From Agrococcus carbonis (GTDB taxonomy: Bacteria; Actinomycetota; Actinomycetes; Actinomycetales; Microbacteriaceae), in contig NZ_LT629734.1 of the NCBI RefSeq assembly GCF_900104705.1, forward strand, positions 1,922,001-1,986,000: a stretch of DNA of 64,000 nt, written 5' to 3'. Numbering within the stretch: the first letter of the stretch is position 1; each line of letters begins with the position of its first letter. Below, in pieces: positions 38,014 to 46,817 of this stretch. The position numbers and the translations under genes are program-made. Under the pieces are notes generated by a model. That model worked only from the letters and a program-made list of their open reading frames with translations, was not told the origin of the DNA and did no database searches.

Positions 38014-38843
38014 TGCGGGGGCGCGGGCACTACAAGTCGCGGCGCGAGCTCGCGGCCATGCGCGAGCCCGGCCGCATCACCGCCCTCGCGCTCGAGGCGG
38101 TCGAGCGCGCGATCCGCGCGGGCGTCACGCCGCTCGAGCTCGACGCGATCGCGGAGCGCGTGATCCGCGAGCACGGCGCCGAGCCGAACTTCGCGATGGA
38201 GCCCGGCTACGACCACACGCTGTGCGTCGGCGTCAACGACGTCGTCGTGCACGGCATCCCCGATGACCGGCCGCTGCACCCCGGCGACCTCGTCACGGTC
38301 GACTGCGGCGCGACGATCGGGGGGTTCCACGGCGACGCGGCGATCACGGTCGTCGTGCCCGGCGGCGACCCCGAGCGCACGGCCGAGCGCCAGCACCTCA
38401 GCGACACGACCCGCGACGCGCTCTGGCACGGCATCGCGGCGCTCGCGCGCGCGAAGCAGCTCGGCGAGGTCGGTGCCGCGGTCGAGGACCACATCGACGC
38501 GGCGAGCGACTACGGCATCAGCGACGACTACATCGGGCACGGCATCGGCCGCGCGATGCACGAGGAGCCGCCGGTCTTCAACTACCGCACGCGCGTCATG
38601 GGGCCGGCCGTCAAGCCGGGCCTGTGCGTCGCGATCGAGCCGATCATCCACGCCGGCTCGACCTCGACGACGACGGATGCGGACGGCTGGACCGTGCGGA
38701 CCGACGACGGCTCCGACGCGTGCCAGTGGGAGCACTCGGTCGCCGTGCACACGGGCGGCATCTGGGTGCTCACCGCCCTCGACGGCGGCGCCGCGGGCCT
38801 CGCGCCCTTCGGGATCGTGCCGCAGCCCATCGCCGACCGCTGA
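38013..38843 (+). CDS. map: Methionine aminopeptidase, type I
   Basis: Removes N-terminal Met from nascent proteins. 276 residues. Metal ligands are visible: DCGATIGGFHGDAA (two Asp), GHGIGRAMHEEPPVF (His), VAIEPII (Glu) and EHSVAV (Glu). ATG overlaps the adk stop. An N-terminal zinc-finger extension is absent. The C-terminus runs on to GGAAGLAPFGIVPQPIADR. Confidence 0.96.
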   Translation: MRGRGHYKSRRELAAMREPGRITALALEAVERAIRAGVTPLELDAIAERVIREHGAEPNFAMEPGYDHTLCVGVNDVVVHGIPDDRPLHPGDLVTVDCGATIGGFHGDAAITVVVPGGDPERTAERQHLSDTTRDALWHGIAALARAKQLGEVGAAVEDHIDAASDYGISDDYIGHGIGRAMHEEPPVFNYRTRVMGPAVKPGLCVAIEPIIHAGSTSTTTDADGWTVRTDDGSDACQWEHSVAVHTGGIWVLTALDGGAAGLAPFGIVPQPIADR

Positions 38844-38942
38844 CCCGCGCGGCGGAGGTCCACGGCGGCGCCCTCTCGGGGCCTCGCCGCGACCGCAGCG
38901 CCGACGCCCGTCCCGGGTGTCGGAACAGCGGCCGAGCGGTGG

Positions 38943-38948
38943 TAGCGT
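38943..38948 (+). promoter_or_regulatory. Candidate -10 box of the mannitol PTS operon
   Basis: TAGCGT lies 46 bases before the HPr start. The -35 region is not recognisable. No cre-like or mannitol-operator palindrome was found in the 151-base gap after map. Confidence 0.35.
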
Positions 38949-38994
38949 GACGGGCACCCCGGGCCGCCCCGGCCCTGAACCCTCGAGGAGCAGC

Positions 38995-39249
38995 ATGGCC
39001 GAGCGCACCGTCACCGTCGAGTCGTCCCACGGGCTGCACGCCCGCCCGGCTTCCCTGTTCGCGCAGGCCGCAGCCCGGGCGTCGAGCCCCGTCACCGTCG
39101 CCAAGGGCGACAAGCAGGTGAACGCGGCGAGCATCCTCTCGGTCATCTCCCTCGGGGTGAACAAGGGCGACGCCGTGACGATCGCCTCCGACGACGAGGC
39201 GGCGCTCGACGAGCTCGAGCAGCTGCTCAGCACCGACCACGACGCCTAG
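38995..39249 (+). CDS. ptsH: PTS phosphocarrier protein HPr
   Basis: Transfers phosphate from enzyme I to IIA domains. 84 residues. The active His15 is in SHGLHARPAS. The region NAASILSVISLG covers the position of the regulatory Ser46 of Gram-positive HPr. ATG follows GAGGAGCAGC. It is the first gene of the mannitol operon; enzyme I is not in the window. Confidence 0.95.
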   Translation: MAERTVTVESSHGLHARPASLFAQAAARASSPVTVAKGDKQVNAASILSVISLGVNKGDAVTIASDDEAALDELEQLLSTDHDA

Positions 39250-39279
39250 TCCAGGCATCCAGCGCAGCAGGAGTCGACG

Positions 39280-40863
39280 ATGACCAGCACCGCAACCCCG
39301 AGGCAGGGAGGCGGCGCTCGCGTCGCGGTCCAGCGCTTCGGCACCTTCCTCTCCGGCATGATCATGCCGAACATCCCCGCGCTCATCGCGTGGGGCATCC
39401 TCACCGCCCTCTTCATCGACGTCGGCTGGCTGCCGAACGCCGACCTGGCGCAGATCGTCGGGCCGACGATCCACTTCCTGCTGCCGATCCTCATCGCCGG
39501 CACGGGCGGCCGGATGGTCTACGACACGCGCGGCGCCGTCGTCGGCGCGTTCGCCGTCATGGGCGCGATCGTCGGATCCGACGTGCTCATCGACGCCTTC
39601 AACGCCGCGAACCCGCCGGCGGAGGGCGGATCCGGCCTCGGCTACGTGCACATGTTCATCGGCGCGATGATCCTCGGCCCGCTCTCGGCGTGGGTCATGA
39701 AGCAGCTCGACAAGCTGTGGGACGGCAAGGTCAAGGCGGGCTTCGAGATGCTCGTCAACATGTTCTCGGCGGGCATCGTCGCCTTCGTCATGGCGCTCGT
39801 CGGCTTCTTCGCCGTCGCCCCGATCGTCAACTGGATCATGTCCGTCGTGGGCGGCGCCGTCGGCTGGCTCGTCGACACGGGCCTGCTGTGGCTCGCCTCG
39901 TTCCTCATCGAGCCGGCGAAGGTCTTCTTCCTCAACAACGCCATCAACCACGGCGTGCTCACGCCGCTCGGGTCGAGCGAGGTGGCGACCGACGGCCAGT
40001 CGATCCTGTTCCTGCTCGAGGCCAACCCGGGGCCGGGCCTCGGCCTGCTGCTGGCCTTCTCCGTCTTCGGGGTCGGCGCGGCCCGCGCGACCGCTCCCGG
40101 CGCGGCGATCATCCAGTTCCTCGGCGGCATCCACGAGGTCTACTTCCCCTACGCGCTCATGAAGCCGGTGCTCATCGTCGCCCTCGTCGCCGGCGGCGCA
40201 TCCGGCGTGGCCACGAACATGCTGCTCGGCACCGGCCTCGCCGGCCCCGCGGCGCCGGGCTCGATCTTCGCCGTGGCGACGCAGGCCGGGCTCGTCGGGG
40301 GCGGCAACCTGCTGGGCGTGCTGCTCTCGGTCGTCATCGCCGCGGCCGTGACCTTCGTGGTCGCCGCGGTCATCCTGCGGGCGAGCCGCAAGCGCGACCT
40401 CGAGCGCGAGGCCGCCGGGGAGGACGCGCTCTCGGCCGCCGTGGCGCAGACCACGGCGAACAAGGGCAAGGCGTCGGATGCGCTGAGCGGCCTGGCCGCG
40501 AGCGCATCGGCGGGCGGCGCGGCGGCGGCCGCCTCGACCGCCGGGGGCGCGCCCGCGGTCGCGAGCGCACCCATCCGCAAGATCGTGTTCGCGTGCGACG
40601 CGGGCATGGGCTCGAGCGCGATGGGCGCGAGCGTGCTGCGCAACAAGATCAAGAAGGCGGGCATCGAGGGCGTCGAGGTCACGAACGTCTCGATCGCGAA
40701 CCTCGACGGCAGCGAGGATCTCGTCGTCACGCACCAGGACCTCACGGCCCGCGCCAGGCACCACAACGACCGCGCGACGCACGTGTCGGTCGAGAACTTC
40801 ATGAACAGCCCCAAGTACGACGAGGTCGTCAGCCTCGTCGCCGAGTCGAACCGCACGGAATAG
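39280..40863 (+). CDS. mtlA: Mannitol-specific PTS permease, EIICB component
   Basis: Takes up mannitol and phosphorylates it to mannitol-1-phosphate. 527 residues. The IIC membrane domain spans residues 20-370, with GGIHEVYFPY (His285, Glu286) as substrate-site motif. A long Ala/Ser/Gly linker (about 385-430) leads to the IIB domain with phosphocysteine Cys439 in FACDAGMGSSAMGASVLR. IIA is a separate gene (mtlF). ATG follows AGGAG. Subunit split IICB + IIA is usual in Gram-positives. Confidence 0.96.
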   Translation: MTSTATPRQGGGARVAVQRFGTFLSGMIMPNIPALIAWGILTALFIDVGWLPNADLAQIVGPTIHFLLPILIAGTGGRMVYDTRGAVVGAFAVMGAIVGSDVLIDAFNAANPPAEGGSGLGYVHMFIGAMILGPLSAWVMKQLDKLWDGKVKAGFEMLVNMFSAGIVAFVMALVGFFAVAPIVNWIMSVVGGAVGWLVDTGLLWLASFLIEPAKVFFLNNAINHGVLTPLGSSEVATDGQSILFLLEANPGPGLGLLLAFSVFGVGAARATAPGAAIIQFLGGIHEVYFPYALMKPVLIVALVAGGASGVATNMLLGTGLAGPAAPGSIFAVATQAGLVGGGNLLGVLLSVVIAAAVTFVVAAVILRASRKRDLEREAAGEDALSAAVAQTTANKGKASDALSGLAASASAGGAAAAASTAGGAPAVASAPIRKIVFACDAGMGSSAMGASVLRNKIKKAGIEGVEVTNVSIANLDGSEDLVVTHQDLTARARHHNDRATHVSVENFMNSPKYDEVVSLVAESNRTE

Positions 40864-40871
40864 GAGCACGC

Positions 40872-41303
40872 ATGCCCGTCCTCGCCCTCGAGCAGATCAC
40901 GACCTCGCCCACCGCGACCACGAAGGAGGAGGCCATCCAGGAGGCGGCGGACATGCTCGTCGCAGCGGGGGCCGTGACGCCGGACTACGCCGACGCGATG
41001 CGCGAGCGCGAGGCGAGCGTGTCGACCTACATGGGCAACCTGCTGGCGATCCCGCACGGCACGAACGAGTCGAAGGACTCGATCCTCGACTCCGGGCTCT
41101 CGGTCGCGCGCTACGAGACGCCGCTCGACTGGGACGGGAACCCGGTGAAGTTCGTGATCGGCATCGCGGGCAAGGACGGCGGCCACCTCGAGATCCTGTC
41201 GAAGATCGCGATCGTCTTCGCCGACGAGGACGAGGTGGCGAAGCTCGAGGCGGCGCCCGACGCGGCGGCCATCCTCGAGCTGCTCGGCGACGTCAACGAG
41301 TGA
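40872..41303 (+). CDS. mtlF: Mannitol-specific PTS EIIA component
   Basis: Accepts phosphate from HPr on His62 (AIPHGTNESK) and passes it to the IIB cysteine. 143 residues, mannitol/fructose IIA fold; SVSTYMGNLLAIPHGT is the typical motif. ATG follows AGGAGCACGC. The stop overlaps the mtlD start (TGATG). Confidence 0.95.
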   Translation: MPVLALEQITTSPTATTKEEAIQEAADMLVAAGAVTPDYADAMREREASVSTYMGNLLAIPHGTNESKDSILDSGLSVARYETPLDWDGNPVKFVIGIAGKDGGHLEILSKIAIVFADEDEVAKLEAAPDAAAILELLGDVNE

Positions 41304-42430
41304 TGCGGGCCGTCCACTTCGGCGCCGGCAACATCGGGCGCGGCTTCGTCGGGCTGCTGCTGCACCGCGCCGGCTACGAGGTGACGTTCGTCGACGTCAA
41401 CGCCGAGCTCATCGCGATGCTGCGGGCGGCGGATGCGTACGAGGTGCGCGAGGTCGGCGCCGACGCTGCCGTCCACACCGTCACGGGCTTCACGGGCATC
41501 GACTCGAGCGCCGACCCCGAGGCCGCGGCGCGAGCGGTGGCGGATGCGGACGTCGTCACGTGCGCGGTCGGGCCGACCGTGCTGCGGTTCATCGCGCCCG
41601 TCATCCGGGCGGGGCTCGAGCGACGGCCCGAGTCGGCGGCGCCGGTCGCGGTGATGGCGTGCGAGAACGCCATCGGCGCGACCGACACCCTGCGCGACCT
41701 CGTGCTCGACGGCGCCGAGGCGCTCGCGGCGCGCGCGGTGTTCGCCAACACGGCCGTCGACCGCATCATCCCGCCGCAGGACCCCGCAGGGCTCGACGTG
41801 GTCGTCGAGGACTTCTTCGAGTGGTCGATCGATCGCACGCCGTTCGCCGGCGCCGAGCCCGCGATCCCCGACGCGCACTTCGTCGACGACCTCGCGCCCT
41901 CGATCGAGCGGAAGCTCTTCACCGTCAACACGGGGCACGCCGCGACCGCGTACGCGGGCTGGATCGCGGGAGCCGACACGATCGCGCACGCGCTGCAGGA
42001 GCCCGCGATCCGCGCCGCCGTCGACGCGGCGCTCGCCGACACCTCCCGGCTCCTCGTGGCGAAGTTCGGCTTCGACCCCGATGCCCACGCGGCCTACGCG
42101 GCGCGCGCGATCGAGCGCTTCCAGAACCCGGCGCTGCCCGACACGTGCGAGCGCATCGGCCGCCAGCCGCTGCGCAAGCTCTCGCGCCACGAGCGCTTCG
42201 TGCAGCCCGCCGCCGAGCTGCTCGAGCGCGGCGACCGCGCCGACGGCCTCATCGCCGCCTACGGCACGGCCCTCCGGTTCGACGCGCCCGGGGACGAGCA
42301 GGCCGCCGAGCTCCAGCGCCTGCTGACCGAGCTCGAGCCCGCCGCCTTCGTCGCGCAGGTCAGCGGCATCGACGGGGCGCATCCGCTGCAGCCCGCGCTC
42401 GTCGACCAGGTCGCCGCCGCGCGACGCTGA
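41303..42430 (+). CDS. mtlD: Mannitol-1-phosphate 5-dehydrogenase
   Basis: Oxidises mannitol-1-phosphate to fructose-6-phosphate with NAD. 375 residues. N-terminal dinucleotide motif HFGAGNIGRGFVG; catalytic Lys region IERKLFTVNTGHAATAYAG. ATG 41303 overlaps the mtlF stop (TGATG); a GTG at 41300 is in the same frame but lies inside the stop context. It completes the ptsH-mtlA-mtlF-mtlD operon. A mannitol activator gene (mtlR) is not present. Confidence 0.95.
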   Translation: MRAVHFGAGNIGRGFVGLLLHRAGYEVTFVDVNAELIAMLRAADAYEVREVGADAAVHTVTGFTGIDSSADPEAAARAVADADVVTCAVGPTVLRFIAPVIRAGLERRPESAAPVAVMACENAIGATDTLRDLVLDGAEALAARAVFANTAVDRIIPPQDPAGLDVVVEDFFEWSIDRTPFAGAEPAIPDAHFVDDLAPSIERKLFTVNTGHAATAYAGWIAGADTIAHALQEPAIRAAVDAALADTSRLLVAKFGFDPDAHAAYAARAIERFQNPALPDTCERIGRQPLRKLSRHERFVQPAAELLERGDRADGLIAAYGTALRFDAPGDEQAAELQRLLTELEPAAFVAQVSGIDGAHPLQPALVDQVAAARR

Positions 42431-42489
42431 CGGGGCGGTCCGCCGCGTCGGCGCGGCCGGCCGAGGCGCGCGCCGGATGCCGGGTGCGG

Positions 42490-42528
42490 CAGGATCGAGG
42501 CATGGGACGAGGACGGTGCGCGTGCTGA
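42490..42528 (+). other. Leaderless 8-codon mini-ORF before the BtaA-like gene
   Basis: CAGGAT (42490-42495) stands 6 bases before ATG 42502, which opens an 8-codon frame (MGRGRCAC) ending at TGA 42526-42528. The stop overlaps the start region (GTG 42516 or 42522) of the next gene in another frame. Same arrangement as 14722-14769. Confidence 0.35.
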
Positions 42529-43421
42529 CGCGCGGCTCGCGGCGCATCGGGCGCTCGAGCGCCAACCCGCGCCAGCGCCTGCTGCACGGCTGGGACTGGG
42601 TGGACCCGCGCATCGAGCTCGAGGAGCTCGCGCCGGGCAGCCGCGTGCTCGCGGTCGCGGGCGCCGGCGAGCTCGTCGGGGCGCTCGCCGCCGCCGGCCA
42701 CCGGGTGAGCGCCGTCGCGTCGAACCGGCATCAGCTCGACTACGCGCGCCGCCGGGTCGCGGGCGCCCCCTTCGAGCCGGGGGCGGCCGAGCGGCTGTTC
42801 GACCTCGGCCGGGGCATGGTGCGCGCGGTGAGCCCCGCGTGGAGCCGCCGGCGCATGCGGCAGTTCCTGCAGGAGGACGAGCCGCTGCGCGCGGCCGCGG
42901 CGTGGAAGGCGAAGCTCGACAACCGCTCGCTCGCCTCGATCCTCAAGACGATGCTCGGCCCCGCCGGTGCGCTCTCGGCGCTCGTGCTGCGCGACTTCTC
43001 GACCCCCATCCCGCCGCACTTCGACGAGGCGATCCGCGGCCGCATCGGGCGCGCGCTCCGGAAGCACGCGCCGCGCGACAACCCCTTCGCGTGGCGGCTG
43101 CTGCTGGGGGAGGACCTGCCGGGACTCCGCCCACCGCACGTCGAGCCGGGCGCGATCACCTGGATCGAGGCGCCGCTGCTCGAGCACCTCGAGTCCGTCG
43201 AGCCGGGCTCCTACGACGCGATCAGCCTCTCGAACGTCGTCGACGGGGCCGACGAGCGCTGGGTGCGCGACCTGCGCAAGGCCGCGGTGCGGGCGACCGC
43301 TCCGGGCGGGCCGGTCATCGCGCGGTCGTTCGCGACGACCATGGACGACGACGCGGCGAAGCGCGCGCGCCGCGACCGGGCGATGCTGTGGGGCTCGGTC
43401 GTGGTGCACCGCTCGACGTGA
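42516..43421 (+). CDS. Predicted SAM-binding protein, BtaA/DUF3419-like
   Basis: A protein of about 301 residues. After a basic N-terminus it has a Rossmann-like start ([20 protein letters not shown], then [20 protein letters not shown]) and a late segment [20 protein letters not shown] that resembles DUF3419 / BtaA proteins, which move the aminocarboxypropyl group of SAM to diacylglycerol in betaine-lipid synthesis. The similarity is partial, so function is uncertain. The start is unclear: GTG 42516 or GTG 42522 fit a purine-rich GACGAGGAC, while the in-frame ATG 42477 lies upstream of the -10-like box. Confidence 0.5.
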   Translation: MRVLTRGSRRIGRSSANPRQRLLHGWDWVDPRIELEELAPGSRVLAVAGAGELVGALAAAGHRVSAVASNRHQLDYARRRVAGAPFEPGAAERLFDLGRGMVRAVSPAWSRRRMRQFLQEDEPLRAAAAWKAKLDNRSLASILKTMLGPAGALSALVLRDFSTPIPPHFDEAIRGRIGRALRKHAPRDNPFAWRLLLGEDLPGLRPPHVEPGAITWIEAPLLEHLESVEPGSYDAISLSNVVDGADERWVRDLRKAAVRATAPGGPVIARSFATTMDDDAAKRARRDRAMLWGSVVVHRST

Positions 43422-43424
43422 CCG

Positions 43425-43468
43425 GCGACACGCCCGGGTTGCAGTGCAGCGGAGACTCCGCGTAGAGT
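43425..43468 (+). promoter_or_regulatory. infA-rpmJ promoter with 19-base shared block
   Basis: -35 TTGCAG (43439-43444), 18-base spacer, -10 TAGAGT (43463-43468). GCGACACGCCCGGGTTGCA (43425-43443) is identical to 26161-26179 upstream of the S10 operon. Confidence 0.75.
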
Positions 43469-43542
43469 TGATCGTTGGTGTCATGCGCCCGCTTGCGCAT
43501 GCCACTCGCATGACCGGCATCCAACACTTGCAGAAGAAGGCT

Positions 43543-43764
43543 ATGGCCAAAAAAGACGGCGTCATCGAGATCGAAGGCACGGTGATCGAGGCGCTCCCGA
43601 ACGCGATGTTCCGCGTCGAGCTCTCGAACGGACACGTGGTGCTCGCGCACATCTCCGGCAAGATGCGGCAGAACTACATCCGCATCCTCCAGGAGGACCG
43701 CGTCATCGTGGAGCTCAGCCCCTACGACCTGAGCCGCGGCCGGATCGTCTACCGCTACAAGTGA
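43543..43764 (+). CDS. infA: Translation initiation factor IF-1
   Basis: OB-fold protein that occupies the ribosomal A site in initiation, 73 residues, full length. [40 protein letters not shown] and the end RGRIVYRYK are canonical. ATG 43543 follows GAAGAAGG. It follows a 74-base leader and is cotranscribed with rpmJ. Confidence 0.98.
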   Translation: MAKKDGVIEIEGTVIEALPNAMFRVELSNGHVVLAHISGKMRQNYIRILQEDRVIVELSPYDLSRGRIVYRYK

Positions 43765-43826
43765 CGGCTGCTGGATAAGGAACGGCTCGCGCACCGCGCG
43801 AGCACGAGGCCAGCGAGGAAGAGAAC

Positions 43827-43940
43827 ATGAAGGTCCACCCCAGCGTCAAGCCCATCTGCGACAAGTGCAAGGTCATCCGCCGGCACGGTCGTGTGATGGT
43901 GATCTGCGAGAACCCGCGCCACAAGCAGCGTCAAGGTTGA
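43827..43940 (+). CDS. rpmJ: 50S ribosomal protein L36, zinc-binding form
   Basis: A 37-residue protein. The zinc ligands Cys11, Cys14, Cys27 and His32 are present ([11 protein letters not shown], then ICENPRHKQ), so this is the zinc-containing form. ATG follows GAGGAAGAG. Its TGA lies inside the arm of the hairpin repeat 43937-43989, so the repeat provides the stop codon. Confidence 0.95.
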   Translation: MKVHPSVKPICDKCKVIRRHGRVMVICENPRHKQRQG

Positions 43941-43989
43941 GTCCGGAGCGCGCAATGCGACGACGTCGCGTTGCGCGCGCAGGACTCAA
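43937..43989. repeat. Hairpin part of composite repeat, copy 1
   Basis: Outer arms TTGAGTCC / GGACTCAA (43937-43944, 43982-43989) enclose an almost perfect 15-base stem (43948-43962 with 63-78) containing GCGCAATGCG and CGCGTTGCG. Its reverse complement shares the core CGCAACGCG...CGCATTGCG, including the same internal mismatch, with the hairpin at 57546-57596. Confidence 0.75.
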
Positions 43990-44027
43990 GGTCGAGTAGG
44001 TCGCCGAAGGCGGCCGTACCGAGACCC
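43990..44027 (-). repeat. REP-like unit GGTCTCG...CTCGACC, copy 1a (inverted)
   Basis: Starts GGTCGAGTAGG and ends GTACCGAGACCC; read on the minus strand it is a GGTCTCG...CTCGACC unit. It is the mirror partner of the unit at 44075-44109. Such GGTCTCGATACG...CTCGACC repeats are, to my knowledge, common between genes in Microbacteriaceae. Confidence 0.7.
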
Positions 44028-44074
44028 AAGCGCTGCATCGCAGCACGAGCACAACTCAATATGAACCAGACCTC

Positions 44075-44109
44075 GGTCTCGATACGCTGCCTGCGGCGGC
44101 TCCTCGACC
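44075..44109 (+). repeat. REP-like unit GGTCTCG...CTCGACC, copy 1b
   Basis: GGTCTCGATACG at the left, CTCCTCGACC at the right, with a short GC-rich inner stem. Together with 43990-44027 it forms an inverted pair across 47 bases, so the region can fold into one large structure between rpmJ and rpsM. Confidence 0.7.
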
Positions 44110-44133
44110 ACCGGGCGAAGGCGAACACATCCC

Positions 44134-44199
44134 AGCAGCGGTAAGAGCCCTCATCCCGAGGGCGACACCTTGGGGAGAGGCCCAGGCACCTCCGCTGCT
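44134..44199 (+). promoter_or_regulatory. Structured leader upstream of rpsM
   Basis: Outer stem AGCAGCGG / CCGCTGCT (44134-44141, 44192-44199) encloses a small hairpin CCCTC-ATCCC-GAGGG (44148-44162). It lies 32 bases before rpsM. It could be a ribosomal-protein binding site for feedback control of the rpsM-rpsK-rpoA-rplQ operon; no promoter is obvious in the 291-base rpmJ-rpsM gap. Confidence 0.4.
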
Positions 44200-44231
44200 C
44201 CATACCTCTCACCACTCCTAGGAGACACACG

Positions 44232-44609
44232 ATGGCACGCATCGCAGGTGTCGACATCCCGCGCGAGAAGCGCGTGGAGATCGCACTGACGTACATCTTC
44301 GGCGTCGGCCGCACCCGGTCGATCCAGACGCTCGAGGCCACCGGCATCGACCGCAACACGCGCGTCAAGGACCTCACCGACGACCAGCTCGTCGCGCTCC
44401 GCGACCACATCGAGGGCACGTTCAAGGTGGAGGGCGACCTCCGCCGCGAGGTGACCGCCGACATCCGCCGCAAGGTCGAGATCGGCTCGTACGAGGGCCT
44501 CCGCCACCGTCGCGGTCTCCCCGTGCGCGGTCAGCGCACCAAGACGAACGCGCGCACCCGCAAGGGCAAGAAGCAGACGGTCGCCGGCAAGAAGAAGGCC
44601 GGCCGCTAA
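44232..44609 (+). CDS. rpsM: 30S ribosomal protein S13
   Basis: Head protein contacting P-site tRNA, 125 residues. [20 protein letters not shown] and [20 protein letters not shown] are canonical. ATG follows CTAGGAGACACACG. rpsD (S4), often next to rpsK in other bacteria, is absent from this operon. Confidence 0.98.
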   Translation: MARIAGVDIPREKRVEIALTYIFGVGRTRSIQTLEATGIDRNTRVKDLTDDQLVALRDHIEGTFKVEGDLRREVTADIRRKVEIGSYEGLRHRRGLPVRGQRTKTNARTRKGKKQTVAGKKKAGR

Positions 44610-44631
44610 GGCCGCGTGGAGGTAGAGGAAC

Positions 44632-45030
44632 ATGGCAGCTCCCAAGTCCGCGGTCCGCAAGCCGCGCAAGAAGGACAAGAAGAACATCGCGGTGGGCCAC
44701 GCCCACATCAAGTCGACGTTCAACAACACGATCGTCTCGATCACCGACACCACCGGGGCCGTCGTCTCGCAGGTCTCGGGTGGCGGCGTCGGCATGAAGG
44801 GCTCGCGCAAGTCGACGCCCTACGCCGCGCAGCTCGCCGCCGAGTCGGCTGCGCGCCAGGCGCAGGACCACGGCATGAAGAAGGTCGACGTCTTCGTCAA
44901 GGGCGCAGGCAGCGGTCGTGAGACCGCGATCCGCTCGCTCCAGGCCGCCGGCCTCGAGATCGGCGCGATCCACGACGTGACGCCGCAGGCGCACAACGGC
45001 GTCCGCCCGCCGAAGCCGCGCCGCAACTAG
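44632..45030 (+). CDS. rpsK: 30S ribosomal protein S11
   Basis: Platform protein, 132 residues. [20 protein letters not shown] and [19 protein letters not shown], ending [16 protein letters not shown], are typical. ATG follows GGAGGTAGAGGAAC. A strong hairpin follows before rpoA. Confidence 0.98.
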   Translation: MAAPKSAVRKPRKKDKKNIAVGHAHIKSTFNNTIVSITDTTGAVVSQVSGGGVGMKGSRKSTPYAAQLAAESAARQAQDHGMKKVDVFVKGAGSGRETAIRSLQAAGLEIGAIHDVTPQAHNGVRPPKPRRN

Positions 45031-45038
45031 TCGCTCCT

Positions 45039-45067
45039 GCCGGGCAGGCGATCCTCGCCTGCCCGGC
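45039..45067 (+). terminator. Hairpin between rpsK and rpoA
   Basis: Perfect 12-base stem GCCGGGCAGGCG (45039-45050) with complement 45056-45067 and loop ATCCT, followed by CTTCC. Partial terminator or processing site. Confidence 0.6.
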
Positions 45068-45086
45068 CTTCCGCCGTCACTGAACA

Positions 45087-45110
45087 CGCGAGTCATATAG
45101 CGGACTCGCG
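45087..45110 (+). promoter_or_regulatory. Perfect inverted repeat upstream of rpoA
   Basis: CGCGAGTC (45087-45094) and GACTCGCG (45103-45110) flank ATATAGCG. The repeat ends 4 bases before the ribosome binding site AAAGGA of rpoA. The AT-rich loop contains TATAGC, a possible -10 box without a -35 partner. Confidence 0.45.
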
Positions 45111-45128
45111 ACCGAAAGGAACCGACAC

Positions 45129-46118
45129 GTGCTGATCGCCCAGCGCCCCACTGTCACCGAGGAGATCATCGCCGAGCACCGCTCGCGGTTCACGATCGAG
45201 CCGCTCGAGCCGGGCTTCGGCTACACCCTCGGCAACTCCCTCCGCCGCACGCTCCTGTCGTCGATCCCCGGCGCCGCCGTCACCAGCATCCGCCTGGACG
45301 GCGTGCTGCACGAGTTCTCGACGATCGCGGGCGTGAAGGAGGATGTCACCGAGATCATCCTCAACATCAAGCAGCTCGTGGTCTCGTCGGAGCACGACGA
45401 GCCCGTCGTCGCCTACCTCTCGCGCCAGGGCGCGGGCACGGTGACGGCTGCCGACATCACGGCGCCCGCCGGCGTCGAGATCCACAACCCCGAGCTCGTG
45501 CTCGCGACGCTGAACGACTCGGCGAAGCTGCAGCTCGAGCTCACGATCGAGCGCGGCCGCGGCTACGTCTCGGCCGCGCAGAACCGCGACGAGTTCGCCG
45601 AGGCCGGGGTCATCCCGGTCGACTCGATCTACTCGCCGGTGCTCAAGGTCACCTACCGCGTCGACGCGACGCGTGCGGGTGAGCGCACCGACTTCGACTC
45701 GCTCGTCGTCGACGTCGAGTCGAAGCCGGCGATCTCGCCGCGCGACGCCATCGCGTCGGCCGGCCGCACGCTCGTCGAGCTCTTCGGCCTCACGCGCGAC
45801 CTGAACGCCGAGGCCGAGGGCATCGAGATCGGGCAGGCGCCCGCCGAGGCCATCGGCTCGGGCGAGCTCGCGACGCCGATCGAGGAGCTCGACCTGTCGG
45901 TGCGCTCGTACAACTGCCTCAAGCGCGAGGGCATCAACACGGTCTCGGAGCTCGTGGCGCTCAGCGAGACGCAGCTGATGAACATCCGCAACTTCGGCCA
46001 GAAGTCGGTCGACGAGGTCAAGGACAAGCTCGCCGAGCTCGGCCTGTCGCTCAAGGACGCGGTGCCCGGCTTCGACGGCGCGCACTTCTACAGCGGCTAC
46101 GACGAGGACGCTCGCTGA
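45129..46118 (+). CDS. rpoA: RNA polymerase alpha subunit
   Basis: Assembly platform and upstream-element-binding subunit of RNA polymerase, 329 residues. N-terminal domain: [21 protein letters not shown]-terminal domain (about 250-315): [20 protein letters not shown] and the DNA-contacting [21 protein letters not shown] start after AAAGGAACCGACAC. It lies 98 bases after rpsK, behind two hairpins. Confidence 0.98.
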   Translation: MLIAQRPTVTEEIIAEHRSRFTIEPLEPGFGYTLGNSLRRTLLSSIPGAAVTSIRLDGVLHEFSTIAGVKEDVTEIILNIKQLVVSSEHDEPVVAYLSRQGAGTVTAADITAPAGVEIHNPELVLATLNDSAKLQLELTIERGRGYVSAAQNRDEFAEAGVIPVDSIYSPVLKVTYRVDATRAGERTDFDSLVVDVESKPAISPRDAIASAGRTLVELFGLTRDLNAEAEGIEIGQAPAEAIGSGELATPIEELDLSVRSYNCLKREGINTVSELVALSETQLMNIRNFGQKSVDEVKDKLAELGLSLKDAVPGFDGAHFYSGYDEDAR

Positions 46119-46154
46119 CCGCGGGCTGACTGAGGAACTAGAGGGATACGAACC

Positions 46155-46712
46155 ATGCCCAAGCCCACCAAGGGTCCCCGCCTCGGAGGCGGTCCTGCGC
46201 ACGAGCGCCTGCTGCTCGCGAACCTCGCGGCTGCGCTCTTCACGCACAAGTCGATCAAGACGACCGAGACCAAGGCCAAGCGCCTGCGTCCCGTCGCTGA
46301 GCGCCTCATCACGTTCGCGAAGCGCGGCGACCTGCACGCGCGCCGCCGCGTGCTCGGCGTGATCGGCGACAAGGGCGTCGTGCACGAGCTGTTCACCGAG
46401 ATCGCCCCGCTCGTCGCGGAGCGCGAGGGCGGCTACACGCGCATCACGAAGCTCGGCTTCCGCAAGGGCGACAACGCCCCGATGGCGCAGATCGAGCTCG
46501 TGCTCGAGCCGGTGCAGAAGAAGGCGTCGAAGTCGAAGGCCGCCGCTGCCGCGCAGTCGGCCGCCGCCGACCAGGAGGCCGCCGAGGCGAAGGCCGAGGA
46601 GGCCAAGGCCGCCGAGGCCGCGGCCGAGGTCGAGCAGGCTGAGGAGGCCCCCGCCGAGGAGCCCGCAGCCGACGAGGCCGCCGAAGCGCCCGCCGAGGAC
46701 GACAAGCAGTAG
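46155..46712 (+). CDS. rplQ: 50S ribosomal protein L17 with Ala/Glu-rich tail
   Basis: Tunnel-exit region protein. Residues 1-118 are normal L17 ([20 protein letters not shown], then [19 protein letters not shown] and [15 protein letters not shown]). A tail of about 67 residues, almost only Ala, Glu, Lys and Asp ([20 protein letters not shown]), makes it 185 long. ATG follows GAACTAGAGGGATACG. The stop is followed by a terminator. Confidence 0.97.
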   Translation: MPKPTKGPRLGGGPAHERLLLANLAAALFTHKSIKTTETKAKRLRPVAERLITFAKRGDLHARRRVLGVIGDKGVVHELFTEIAPLVAEREGGYTRITKLGFRKGDNAPMAQIELVLEPVQKKASKSKAAAAAQSAAADQEAAEAKAEEAKAAEAAAEVEQAEEAPAEEPAADEAAEAPAEDDKQ

Positions 46713-46727
46713 TCCCGCCGCTGACGC

Positions 46728-46761
46728 ACGAAGGGGTCCCGCGATCGCGGGGCCCCTTCGT
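46728..46761. terminator. Terminator after rplQ
   Basis: ACGAAGGGG (46728-46736) pairs with CCCCTTCGT (46753-46761); an inner CCCGCG/CGCGGG stem continues it. It lies between convergent rplQ and the GH15 gene and can serve both. Confidence 0.75.
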
Positions 46762-46817
46762 CGTCGCCCCGGGGTGCTCGCTCGGTGCTCGCTCGGCGGT
46801 CGCTCGGCGATCGCCCG

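Noticed and set aside
42477..42515. ATG 42477 as start of the BtaA-like gene
   Set aside because: It lies upstream of the only -10-like box (42490-42495) and has no ribosome binding site. Start at GTG 42516 or 42522 is more likely.
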